Shown here: positions 1 to 5,394 of the stretch, one piece after another | Numbering within the stretch: the stretch's first letter is position 1 | How the letters are laid out: the number at the start of each line of letters is the position of its first letter | Assembly: GCA_903897985.1 (NCBI GenBank) | Contig: CAIUDS010000393.1 | Location: 1 to 5,968 of the forward strand | DNA: 5,968 bases | Direction: 5' to 3' | From: an uncultured delta proteobacterium | GTDB taxonomy: Bacteria; RBG-13-61-14; DRUE01 | Translations under genes and position numbers: made by a program | Notes under the pieces: generated by a model | What the model was told of the DNA's origin: nothing | Databases searched by the model: none | The model's input: only the letters and a program-made list of their open reading frames with translations

Positions 1-156
1 ATCCCTTATATTAAAATTGATTGAGCCTTTTTTCTTTTCTTCCTCTCCCGCCTCCTCACCACCGCCCCCGGCTCCCGGGTCTCCCAGCCTCCGCCAATTG
101 TTTCCCTTCACCTGCCAGCGTTCAAACCTCCACACTCCCTCAACCTGCGGACCTAG
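1..156. other. Gene-free left edge, pyrimidine-rich on the + strand
   Basis: An AT-rich start (1-24) is followed by a strongly C/T-biased stretch from about 27 to 145. No start codon with a ribosome binding site opens a convincing gene on either strand. On the minus strand a frame from GTG at 111 stays open to the window edge (37 codons), but its product is Gly/Glu/Lys-rich because of the purine bias and no Shine-Dalgarno sequence sits at a proper distance. The tract could be the leader of a divergent gene starting outside the window, or simply a biased spacer. No hairpin precedes the T-rich run near 29-40, so a terminator cannot be supported. Confidence 0.4.
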
Positions 157-198
157 GCCTGATTTTAGTATTTTAGCACTAAAATACTAAAATCAGGC
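157..198. promoter_or_regulatory. Distal palindromic operator-like site (copy 1)
   Basis: This is a 42-bp inverted repeat, perfect except for the two central bases (177/178). It is built from four heptads: ATTTTAG at 162-168 and 170-176, and the complement CTAAAAT at 179-185 and 187-193, giving two heptads per arm with 8-bp spacing. Copy 2 at 599-638 is almost identical and lies in front of the Rrf2 gene. No good -35 element is placed on either side of this copy, so it looks like a regulator-binding site without its own obvious promoter. It could serve a leftward gene outside the window or act as an auxiliary operator. Binding by the adjacent Rrf2 protein is inference. Confidence 0.6.
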
Positions 199-587
199 AA
201 AAGACAGGGCAGGGATTAGAGATAAGCCGCGGACAGGGAATTTTTGCTGTCGCTTTTCCGGATTAAGCGAGTGACGCGGTGACCCCGTAAAAAGCGGATG
301 GGCCGCCCTTGATCCGGAGCTGTCCAACTGCCGGCTCCTTTGCGCCGGGGCCGGATGGAAAAGGCGAATTTGATCGGGAAGCCGGGCCCGACCGCCAAGG
401 GAGGGAAGTGCTTGGCCTTAAGCGCCTTCGGTCTGCTGCTCGCGCGGGCGGCAATCTAACCGCCGGCGCGAATGGACCCTCGGCTTAGGCGCCCGGTCTC
501 CGCGCGGAGAGCCATCCATATTGTCTCTCTTTCGGATAAATCTTTTAGCGAAGCGATCCAGCCAAAAGCGTCAACGCCACGCGGAGC
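199..587. other. Gene-free spacer between the two palindromes
   Basis: About 390 bp of GC-rich sequence with no convincing gene on either strand. The short reading frames present (for example a 34-codon frame at 355-459 on +) lack a ribosome binding site and family-like features. Several inverted repeats are visible: CCGGAT (258-263) with ATCCGG (312-317), enclosing two smaller hairpins; GGAGC (316-320) with GCTCC near 334-338; and a perfect 14-bp palindrome at 497-510. These could mean a structured RNA, but GC-rich DNA forms such stems often. I recognise no known riboswitch or ncRNA family. Confidence 0.45.
258..317 (+). other. Possible multibranched RNA fold (weak)
   Basis: CCGGAT at 258-263 can pair with ATCCGG at 312-317. 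Inside this closing stem two small hairpins fit: ACG/CGT plus GG/CC around 274-288, and GCGG (294-297) with CCGC (303-306). The arrangement resembles a three-way junction. It lies between the palindromes, upstream of the mapped promoter, so it would be transcribed only from a start further left. No family match is recognised, and chance folding in GC-rich sequence is a serious alternative. Confidence 0.15.
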
Positions 588-615
588 TTGACAATCAACC
601 TGATTTTAGTATTTT
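588..615 (+). promoter_or_regulatory. Sigma70-type promoter of the Rrf2-CooS operon
   Basis: A perfect -35 box TTGACA (588-593) is followed after 16 bp by TATTTT (610-615), four of six matches to the -10 consensus. An alternative -10, TAGAAT (621-626), has five of six matches but no well-placed -35. The proposed -10 lies inside the palindrome at 599-638, so a protein bound there would block RNA polymerase. The expected start near 622 leaves a leader of about 35 nt before the ATG at 656. Confidence 0.6.
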
Positions 616-638
616 AGTACTAGAATACTAAAATCAGG
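599..638. promoter_or_regulatory. Palindromic operator overlapping the operon promoter (copy 2)
   Basis: A 40-bp inverted repeat with a single mismatched pair (614/623). It has the same four-heptad design as copy 1: ATTTTAG at 603-609 and 611-617, then CTAGAAT (one change) at 620-626 and CTAAAAT at 628-634. It covers the -10 region and likely start site and ends 7 bp before the AGGAGG ribosome binding site. Position and symmetry suggest autorepression by the Rrf2-family protein encoded immediately downstream. Rrf2 dimers usually occupy about 25-30 bp, so four heptads over 40 bp would suit two dimers. No T-run follows it, so it is not an intrinsic terminator. Confidence 0.7.
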
Positions 639-655
639 CGGGATAGGAGGAAAAC

Positions 656-1111
656 ATGGATACAATGCTCAGGATCAGCGAGGCGGACGCGATTGCTTTG
701 CATGGGCTGGCGCTCCTGGCGGGGCGGCCGGGTCGGCGAACCATGATGAAGATGATCGCGGAAACGCTTGAGGTTTCGCCGCACCATCTATACAAGGTAA
801 TGGAACGGCTGAAGCAGGCGGGACTGGTTTGGGGGACCCCCGGGCCCTGGGGCGGGTATAAATTGGCGAAACCAAGCAATGAGGTCACCCTGCTGGAAAT
901 CTACGAGGCGATGGAGGGGAAGCTCAGGCCGCGGGACTGTCTGATGGAGAACCGGGTGTGCCGGGGCCGGAAATGCGTGCTCGGGGATTTGCTGGTCAGG
1001 ATGAACCGGGAGTTCCGGGACTATCTGGCGGGCGCCAAACTATCCGAATTCAAGCATCAATACCCAGTAGGGAACGGAGGGAAACATGAAAAGAAACATC
1101 GTAAGCATTGA
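656..1111 (+). CDS. Rrf2-family (IscR/NsrR-type) Fe-S transcriptional regulator
   Basis: The 151-aa protein has the Rrf2 winged-helix layout: an N-terminal helix, a recognition helix around residues 40-55 (SPHHLYKVMERLKQAG), and the wing GPWGGYKLA (63-71). Three cysteines, C95, C102 and C107, sit where IscR and NsrR bind an Fe-S cluster, so it probably senses NO, redox state, oxygen or Fe-S status. The spacing is C-x6-C-x4-C. IscR has C-x5-C-x5-C, so the outer distance is the same and the middle cysteine is shifted. The start at 656 is supported by AGGAGG (645-650) with a 5-nt spacer; M4 (665) is a weaker alternative. The C-terminus is basic and rich in Lys/His and overlaps the next gene by 26 nt. 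It most likely controls its own operon through the palindromes upstream. Family assignment is secure; the signal is inference. Confidence 0.9.
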   Translation: MDTMLRISEADAIALHGLALLAGRPGRRTMMKMIAETLEVSPHHLYKVMERLKQAGLVWGTPGPWGGYKLAKPSNEVTLLEIYEAMEGKLRPRDCLMENRVCRGRKCVLGDLLVRMNREFRDYLAGAKLSEFKHQYPVGNGGKHEKKHRKH

Positions 1112-1850
1112 CGAGGAGAAGTGCAACGGGTGCGGCTTGTGCGCGGAGGCGTGCGCGGAGGGCGCGATCAAGATCATTGACGGCAAGGCGAAGCTCGTGA
1201 GCGAGAGTTACTGCGACGGCCTCGGCGCGTGCCTGGGCGAGTGCCCGGAGGGGGCGATCATCATCGAGGATCGCGAAGCCGCGGCGTTTGACGAGCAGGC
1301 GGTGGCCAGCCACATGAAAAAGGAAAGTGCGACCCCGGCACTGCCTGCGGCAGCGTGCGGATGCCCGGGCTCGAAGGTCCAGGACCTGAAACGGCCCCGC
1401 AAGTCGGAGTGCAATGAAACGGAAGAGGCGGCGGGCCCGGCCCGCTCGCGGCTGTCGAACTGGCCGGTCCAGATCAAGCTGCTGCCGGTGAGCGCGCCGT
1501 TCCTCCAGGGCGCGAAGTTGTTGATCGCCGCGGACTGCGCGCCGTTCGCGTATGCGGATTTTCACCGGCGCTTCATCAAGGACAAGGTGGTGATGATCGG
1601 CTGCCCCAAGCTGGACGACGCGGCGTTTTATCAGGAGAAGTTGACCGAGCTGTTTAAGCAGAACGACATCGCGGAGGTCGAGGTGGTATATATGGAAGTG
1701 CCGTGCTGTTTCGGATTAGTTAGACTGGTAAGCAGCGCGATAAAAGAATCGGGCAAGCCCGTCCCGCTCACGCTGACCAAACTCGCGATCCGGGGCGAGG
1801 TGTGCGAGAGCCGCGAGGTGTGCGGGTGCGGAGCGGAGGCCGGGTTATGA
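1086..1850 (+). CDS. 4Fe-4S ferredoxin-type protein with Cys-rich C-terminal domain
   Basis: A 254-aa soluble redox protein. Residues 1-60 form a ferredoxin domain. Cluster 1 has the full C13-x2-C16-x2-C19-x3-C23 set. The second motif (C43, C49, C53-Pro54) has Leu46 where the second cysteine should be, so it may hold a [3Fe-4S] cluster or recruit a ligand elsewhere. A linker (about 65-125) with a CGCPG motif (C91, C93) leads to a conserved-looking domain at 126-235 with single cysteines in AADCAPF (C151), IGCPKLDD (C173) and EVPCCFG (C207, C208). The tail carries C240, C246 and C248. From memory, proteins of this build occur in anaerobes, often beside hybrid-cluster or other redox genes; this needs checking. 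GGAGGG (1076-1081) supports the start. Its stop overlaps the next gene in ATGA. Likely role: electron carrier for the CooS-family enzyme, by inference. Confidence 0.8.
   Translation: MKRNIVSIDEEKCNGCGLCAEACAEGAIKIIDGKAKLVSESYCDGLGACLGECPEGAIIIEDREAAAFDEQAVASHMKKESATPALPAAACGCPGSKVQDLKRPRKSECNETEEAAGPARSRLSNWPVQIKLLPVSAPFLQGAKLLIAADCAPFAYADFHRRFIKDKVVMIGCPKLDDAAFYQEKLTELFKQNDIAEVEVVYMEVPCCFGLVRLVSSAIKESGKPVPLTLTKLAIRGEVCESREVCGCGAEAGL
1835..1839 (+). promoter_or_regulatory. Ribosome binding site deciding the HD-gene start
   Basis: GGAGG lies 7 nt before the ATG at 1847, which overlaps the preceding stop as ATGA. The same frame also opens at ATG 1802, but that start has no Shine-Dalgarno sequence and would add 15 Arg/Gly-rich residues read from the end of the upstream gene. 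The 1847 start is preferred. Confidence 0.75.
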
Positions 1851-2578
1851 AATGTCCGGGACAGGATACGCGCTACTGGAAGCCGGGGGACATTTTCGAG
1901 GCGCCTTGCCCGGTGTGCAACAAGCCGGTGGAATTTTTCAAAGACGAGGGGACGCGTCGGTGCGCGTCGTGCGGCTATAAGTTCAAGAACCCGAAGATTG
2001 ATTTGAGCTGCGCACAGTGGTGTCCGCAGGCCGCGCAATGCCTGGCGGACCTGCCCGGAGTGGAGGGCGGGAGGCTGGACCAGGTTCTGCTCGCGAAAAA
2101 ATTGATCGAAGCCATGAAAAAAGTTTTCGGGAACGACCACAAACGGATTATGCACGCGCTCACGGTCTATGAATACGCGAAGGAACTCTTCTCATGCGAG
2201 GGCGGCGAGCCCAAGGTGATCTTCAGCGCGGCGATTTTGCACGACATCGGGATTCAGGAAGCGGAGCGGAAACACCAATCCAGCGCGGGCAAATATCAGG
2301 AGCTGGAAGGCCCGCCCATCGCGCGGAAGATTTTGCAGGAGTTGAAGCTGGACCCGGAAGTGATTGACCATGTTTGCAAGATCATTGCTAATCACCATAG
2401 CGCCAGGGACATTGACACGCTCGAGTTCCGGATCATCTGGGACGCGGACTGGCTGGTGAACCTGCCGGAAGAACACTCGGGCCTGGGCCAGGAAAAACTA
2501 ACCGCGCTGATTGACCAGGTTTTCAAAACCAAGACCGGGAAAGAAAAAGCCCGCGAGCTGTTCCTGCCCCAAGCATGA
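1847..2578 (+). CDS. HD-domain phosphohydrolase-like protein with Cys-rich N-terminus
   Basis: A 243-aa protein with two parts. Residues 1-66 are cysteine-rich: C21-x2-C24 and C39-x2-C42 look like a zinc ribbon or rubredoxin-like knuckle pair, followed by C55-x3-C59-x5-C65, which could bind a further metal or Fe-S cluster. Residues 95-210 form an HD domain with H103 (MHALTVYEYA), the H132-D133 pair in ILHDIG, H183-H184 in IANHHS and D199/D201 in WDADW, as expected for metal-dependent phosphohydrolases. The substrate cannot be read from the sequence; nucleotides or a nucleotide second messenger are family-typical options. No HD-GYP motif or membrane segment is seen. It is translationally coupled on both sides by ATGA overlaps (1847-1850 and 2575-2578), so it belongs to the operon. 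Its function alongside redox enzymes is unexplained. Confidence 0.82.
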   Translation: MKCPGQDTRYWKPGDIFEAPCPVCNKPVEFFKDEGTRRCASCGYKFKNPKIDLSCAQWCPQAAQCLADLPGVEGGRLDQVLLAKKLIEAMKKVFGNDHKRIMHALTVYEYAKELFSCEGGEPKVIFSAAILHDIGIQEAERKHQSSAGKYQELEGPPIARKILQELKLDPEVIDHVCKIIANHHSARDIDTLEFRIIWDADWLVNLPEEHSGLGQEKLTALIDQVFKTKTGKEKARELFLPQA

Positions 2579-3414
2579 CCATGCCGAAGCTGACCTGGGA
2601 AAAGGACGCGGAGAAAGCCTTGCAGAAGGTTCCGTTCTTCGTCCGGACGCTGGTGCGGCGGAAGGTTGAGGAACGGGTGAAGAAGCAGAACCGGAACCGG
2701 GTGACCTTGGCGGATTTTCAAGAGGCCGAGGCGCGCTTCCAGTCGGTGATGGGCGGCAAGTCGGAATCGGAATTGAAGCGGATGATGCCGGTCCCGAACC
2801 GGGCGGGGGTCGAGATGGTTTTGGTCGAGACCTGCCACAACAAATTAAGCAACTGCCCGAACCCGCTGATTGATACGGAGGTGTGGAAAAAGGCGGTGGA
2901 GGACTGGGCGCGGAAAAAAGGCATTTCCGAAAAACTTCGCAGCCGGGTCCGGGGCGACACCATTTATCATTACCAAAAATTCCATGTCTCGATCTCGGGC
3001 TGTCCCAATGCCTGCTCGCGGCCGCAGATTGCGGAAGCGGGGATGACCGGTTTTGTTAAGCCGCGAGTTGAACGGGAGGCATGCAATTCCTGCGGGATCT
3101 GCGTGGAGGTTTGCCCGGACCGGGCGATCACGGTTAATCATAATCCGCCGGTCTTTGCTTTGAATAAATGCCTGGGCTGCGTGAAATGCCGCGACATTTG
3201 CCCGGAGTCATGCATCAAACTTTCCGCGGCGGGAGTGCGCGTCATGATGGCCGGCAAGCTGGGCCGGCGCCCGCATCTGGCGGAAGTGATCGCGGAGGCG
3301 CAAACGCCCGAGCAATTGGTCGAGATCCTGGACCGGGCGTTGCAGGACTATCTGGCGAACGGGAGAGCGGAGGAGAGGTTTTCGGAATTCTGGATAAGAA
3401 CAAATCGGACGTGA
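2575..3414 (+). CDS. PCP_red / nitrite-sulfite reductase-like / 2x[4Fe-4S] ferredoxin protein
   Basis: A 279-aa three-part protein. Residues 6-57 match the small PCP_red domain otherwise seen at the C-terminus of light-independent protochlorophyllide reductase subunit B (W8, A12, L16, P20, F22-V-R24, and the helix ending VTLADFQEAEARF). Residues 70-165 resemble the nitrite/sulfite reductase 4Fe-4S-siroheme half, with C87-x6-C94 and C143-x3-C147 in SISGCPNACSRP. A ferredoxin domain follows with two complete clusters: C170/C173/C176/C180-Pro and C199/C202/C205/C209-Pro. The C-terminus (MMAGKLGRRPHLAE) returns to the NIR/SIR fold, as in the AsrC-type arrangement. The first spacing, x6, departs from the usual C-x5-C, so siroheme binding is uncertain. 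The start is the ATGA overlap; ATG 2581 is a close alternative. Likely an electron-transfer protein or small reductase acting with CooS. Confidence 0.82.
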   Translation: MTMPKLTWEKDAEKALQKVPFFVRTLVRRKVEERVKKQNRNRVTLADFQEAEARFQSVMGGKSESELKRMMPVPNRAGVEMVLVETCHNKLSNCPNPLIDTEVWKKAVEDWARKKGISEKLRSRVRGDTIYHYQKFHVSISGCPNACSRPQIAEAGMTGFVKPRVEREACNSCGICVEVCPDRAITVNHNPPVFALNKCLGCVKCRDICPESCIKLSAAGVRVMMAGKLGRRPHLAEVIAEAQTPEQLVEILDRALQDYLANGRAEERFSEFWIRTNRT

Positions 3415-3423
3415 CCACTCGCG

Positions 3424-3437
3424 CTAAAATAATTTTA
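3424..3437. promoter_or_regulatory. AT-rich half-operator-like palindrome before CooS gene
   Basis: TAAAAT (3425-3430), A, ATTTTA (3432-3437) is a perfect 13-bp palindrome in the 36-bp gap. Positions 3424-3430 read CTAAAAT, the same heptad used four times in each upstream palindrome. It could be an internal binding site or just an AT-rich leader that keeps the ribosome binding site unfolded. Confidence 0.25.
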
Positions 3438-3444
3438 TAAGGAG
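3438..3444 (+). promoter_or_regulatory. Strong ribosome binding site of the CooS gene
   Basis: TAAGGAG matches seven bases of the anti-Shine-Dalgarno complement. Two ATG codons follow in tandem. The first, at 3448, leaves only 3 nt of spacing, while the second, at 3451, leaves 6 nt, so 3451 is the better start. A strong site here fits a high-expression gene that is not overlapped by its upstream neighbour. Confidence 0.75.
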
Positions 3445-3450
3445 TAGATG

Positions 3451-5352
3451 ATGGACAAGGAGAGGATTTCTTATCATGAATCGGTGTTGAAAGTTTACGA
3501 GCGGATCAAACGGGACGGGATCAGCAATGTCTGGGACCGGTACGAGGCGCAGGGTTTCGGCGCGAACCCGGACCAGCGCTGCGCGTTCTGCATGGGCGGG
3601 GTGCGCTGCGACCTGTGCTCGAACGGCCCGTGCCGCGCGGAGGTTGCGAAAGACAAACGCGGGGTGTGCGGGATCACGGGAGACGGCATGGCGATGCGCA
3701 TGATGCTGCTCCGCAATGTGATGGGCGCGAGCACCTACCAGTATCATGCCGAAGAAACCATCAAGACCCTGGCCGCGACCGCCAAGGGCAAGACCCCGTT
3801 CTCGATCAAGGAACCGGAAAAGCTGAAGAGTTTCGCGGGACGGCTGGGGGTGAACATTGAAGGCGACGAAAAAACCATCGCGCTCCGGCTCTGCGGCTTG
3901 GTGACGAAGGACTTCAACCGCCCGCACGACCGGGAGAGCGAAATCGTGGAGGCGCTCGCCCCGCAGGAGCGCAAAGAACTCTGGCGCAAGCTCGGCATTT
4001 TTCCGGGCGGCATCCACGGCGAGATCATGTTCGCCACCTCGTCCTGCCTGACCAATGTGGACGGATATTTTGTGAGCCTGGCGCTGAAGGCGATGCGCCT
4101 GGGCGTGGCCATGGCCTACCAGAGCCAGATCGTGAACGAGTATTGTCAGGACATAATGTTCGGTATACCCAAGCCGCACCCGATGCGGGTGGACCTGGGC
4201 GTGCTCGATCCGGACTATGTCAATGTGCTCCCCAACGGCCACGAGCCATTCCTTGGTTTCGCCATGGTGCAGCTCGCGCGTAAGCCGGAGTGGCAGGACC
4301 TGGCTCAAGCCGCGGGGGCCAAGGGCCTGCGCATCATCGCCAACATCGAGACCGGGCAGGAGATGATCCAGCGCTGGGAGCAGGACGAGGTATTCTACGG
4401 CTACACTGGCAACTGGCTGATGCAGGAAGCGGTATTGGCGAGCGGGTGTGTGGATTTGTTCGCGTGCGACATGAACTGCTCGATGCCGATTGACCCGGCT
4501 TACGCGGAGAAATACAAGTTCAAGCTGGCGCCGCTCTCCGACCTGGTCGCGTTCGAGGGCGTGAGCGAGCGGGTGAACTATCTGCCGAACAAGGCCGAGA
4601 AGCAGGCGGCCAAGCTTCTGAAAATGGCCATCAAAAATTTTCCGGCGCGCCGGAAAAACATCGAGCCGGTCACGGGCCTGCCGACGGGCCAAGCGGTGGT
4701 AGGGTTTTCGACCGAGAGCATTTTGGCGGCGCTGGGCGGATCGCTCGACCCGCTGCTGGGCGCGATCAAGGACGGGAGCCTGCGCGGAGTGGCCGGATTG
4801 GTTTCGTGCTCCAGCTTGCGCGACTCCGGCCAGGATGTTCACAGCGTGGCGATTGCCAAGGAATTGATCAAGCGCGACATCCTGATCCTCTCCATGGGCT
4901 GCGGGAACGCGGCCATGCAGGTGGCCGGACTATGCCGGCCCGAGGCCGCGGAGATGGCCGGGCCGGGGCTCAAGAAAATTTGCTCCGCGTTGAAGATCCC
5001 GCCGGTGCTCAGCTACGGCGCCTGCACCGACACCGGCCGGCTCGCGGACCTGCTGCTCGCGGTCTCGACCGCGCTCGCCGTGCCGATTCCCGACCTGCCC
5101 GTGGCCGCGGTCGCGCCGGAATACATGGAGCAGAAAGCGACCATTGACGCGATCTTCGCGCTCGCGCTCGGGCTTTACACCTATGTCAATCCGGTCCCGT
5201 TCATCACCGGCGGCCCGAACCTGGTCAAGCTTTTGACGGAGGACTTGAAGGACATCACGGGCGGGATGGTGAGCGTGGAACCGGATGCCATCAAGGCCGC
5301 GGACGGAATCCTCGCCCATATCGAGGCAAAGCGGAAGAAGCTGGGCCTCTGA
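3451..5352 (+). CDS. cooS: CooS-family protein with Hcp-like hybrid-cluster ligand set (CooS-V-like)
   Basis: Full-length (633 aa) CO dehydrogenase catalytic-subunit family protein. Cluster B cysteines are C53, C56, C61 and C73. Cluster D shows C44-x2-C47, the short CX2C form. Around the active site H264, C343, C453, C484, C525 and K562 match CODH-II H261, C333, C446, C476, C526 and K563. The Cys295 position, however, is Glu300 (in ANIETGQE), and Glu560 sits two residues before the lysine (YMEQKA). These match the Hcp ligands (Desulfovibrio numbering H244, E268, C312, C406, C434, C459, E494). The CODH relay histidines 93, 99 and 102 are Tyr96, Glu102 and Lys105; H99 keeps the place of His96. 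It therefore probably carries an Fe/S/O hybrid cluster and does not oxidise CO. The described CooS-V of Carboxydothermus is the best precedent, with hydroxylamine as slow substrate. No cooC nickel-insertion or acs gene is nearby. Numbering is from the ATG at 3451; residue mapping is by eye and from memory of the references. Confidence 0.9.
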   Translation: MDKERISYHESVLKVYERIKRDGISNVWDRYEAQGFGANPDQRCAFCMGGVRCDLCSNGPCRAEVAKDKRGVCGITGDGMAMRMMLLRNVMGASTYQYHAEETIKTLAATAKGKTPFSIKEPEKLKSFAGRLGVNIEGDEKTIALRLCGLVTKDFNRPHDRESEIVEALAPQERKELWRKLGIFPGGIHGEIMFATSSCLTNVDGYFVSLALKAMRLGVAMAYQSQIVNEYCQDIMFGIPKPHPMRVDLGVLDPDYVNVLPNGHEPFLGFAMVQLARKPEWQDLAQAAGAKGLRIIANIETGQEMIQRWEQDEVFYGYTGNWLMQEAVLASGCVDLFACDMNCSMPIDPAYAEKYKFKLAPLSDLVAFEGVSERVNYLPNKAEKQAAKLLKMAIKNFPARRKNIEPVTGLPTGQAVVGFSTESILAALGGSLDPLLGAIKDGSLRGVAGLVSCSSLRDSGQDVHSVAIAKELIKRDILILSMGCGNAAMQVAGLCRPEAAEMAGPGLKKICSALKIPPVLSYGACTDTGRLADLLLAVSTALAVPIPDLPVAAVAPEYMEQKATIDAIFALALGLYTYVNPVPFITGGPNLVKLLTEDLKDITGGMVSVEPDAIKAADGILAHIEAKRKKLGL

Positions 5353-5357
5353 AATAA

Positions 5358-5386
5358 TTGACAGCCGGATTTGTGACTGCTAGGCT
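5358..5386 (+). promoter_or_regulatory. Possible separate promoter for the flavoprotein gene
   Basis: TTGACA (5358-5363) is a perfect -35 box, followed after 17 bp by TAGGCT (5381-5386), only three of six matches to the -10. It is preceded by the extended -10 dinucleotide TG (5378-5379). A start near 5393 would leave almost no leader before the ATG at 5395, which agrees with the lack of a clear ribosome binding site there. The weak -10 keeps confidence low. Confidence 0.3.
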
Positions 5387-5394
5387 GGTCGGCA

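Noticed and set aside
1..111. Minus-strand frame from GTG at 111 open to the left edge
   Set aside because: Rare start without a well-placed Shine-Dalgarno sequence, and the low-complexity Gly/Glu/Lys product reflects the purine bias of that strand. A real gene outside the window cannot be excluded.
355..459. 34-codon frame on the + strand in the upstream spacer
   Set aside because: No ribosome binding site, no recognisable features, and chance frames of this length are common in GC-rich DNA.
157..638. Palindromes as intrinsic terminators, CRISPR repeats or ends of a small mobile element
   Set aside because: No T-run follows either palindrome; only two copies with a 400-bp spacer do not make a CRISPR array; no transposase or target-site duplication is visible. 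A dispersed repeat cannot be fully excluded without a genome search.
1050..1565. 171-codon minus-strand frame over the ferredoxin-type gene
   Set aside because: Arg/Ala/Leu-rich antisense shadow of a gene with clear Fe-S motifs.
1802..1846. Upstream ATG 1802 as start of the HD gene
   Set aside because: It overlaps the previous gene by 49 nt with no ribosome binding site, while ATG 1847 has GGAGG at 7 nt and an ATGA overlap.
3424..4842. Long 472-codon open frame on the minus strand
   Set aside because: It lies antisense over the clearly homologous CooS gene; its product is rich in Arg, His, Ala and Leu, as expected for a GC-rich shadow frame, and shows no family features.
3451..5352. Reading the CooS gene as an ordinary Ni,Fe CO dehydrogenase for CO oxidation or carbon fixation
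   Set aside because: The Cys295-equivalent ligand is glutamate, three of four relay histidines are replaced, and no cooC, cooF or acs genes are in view.
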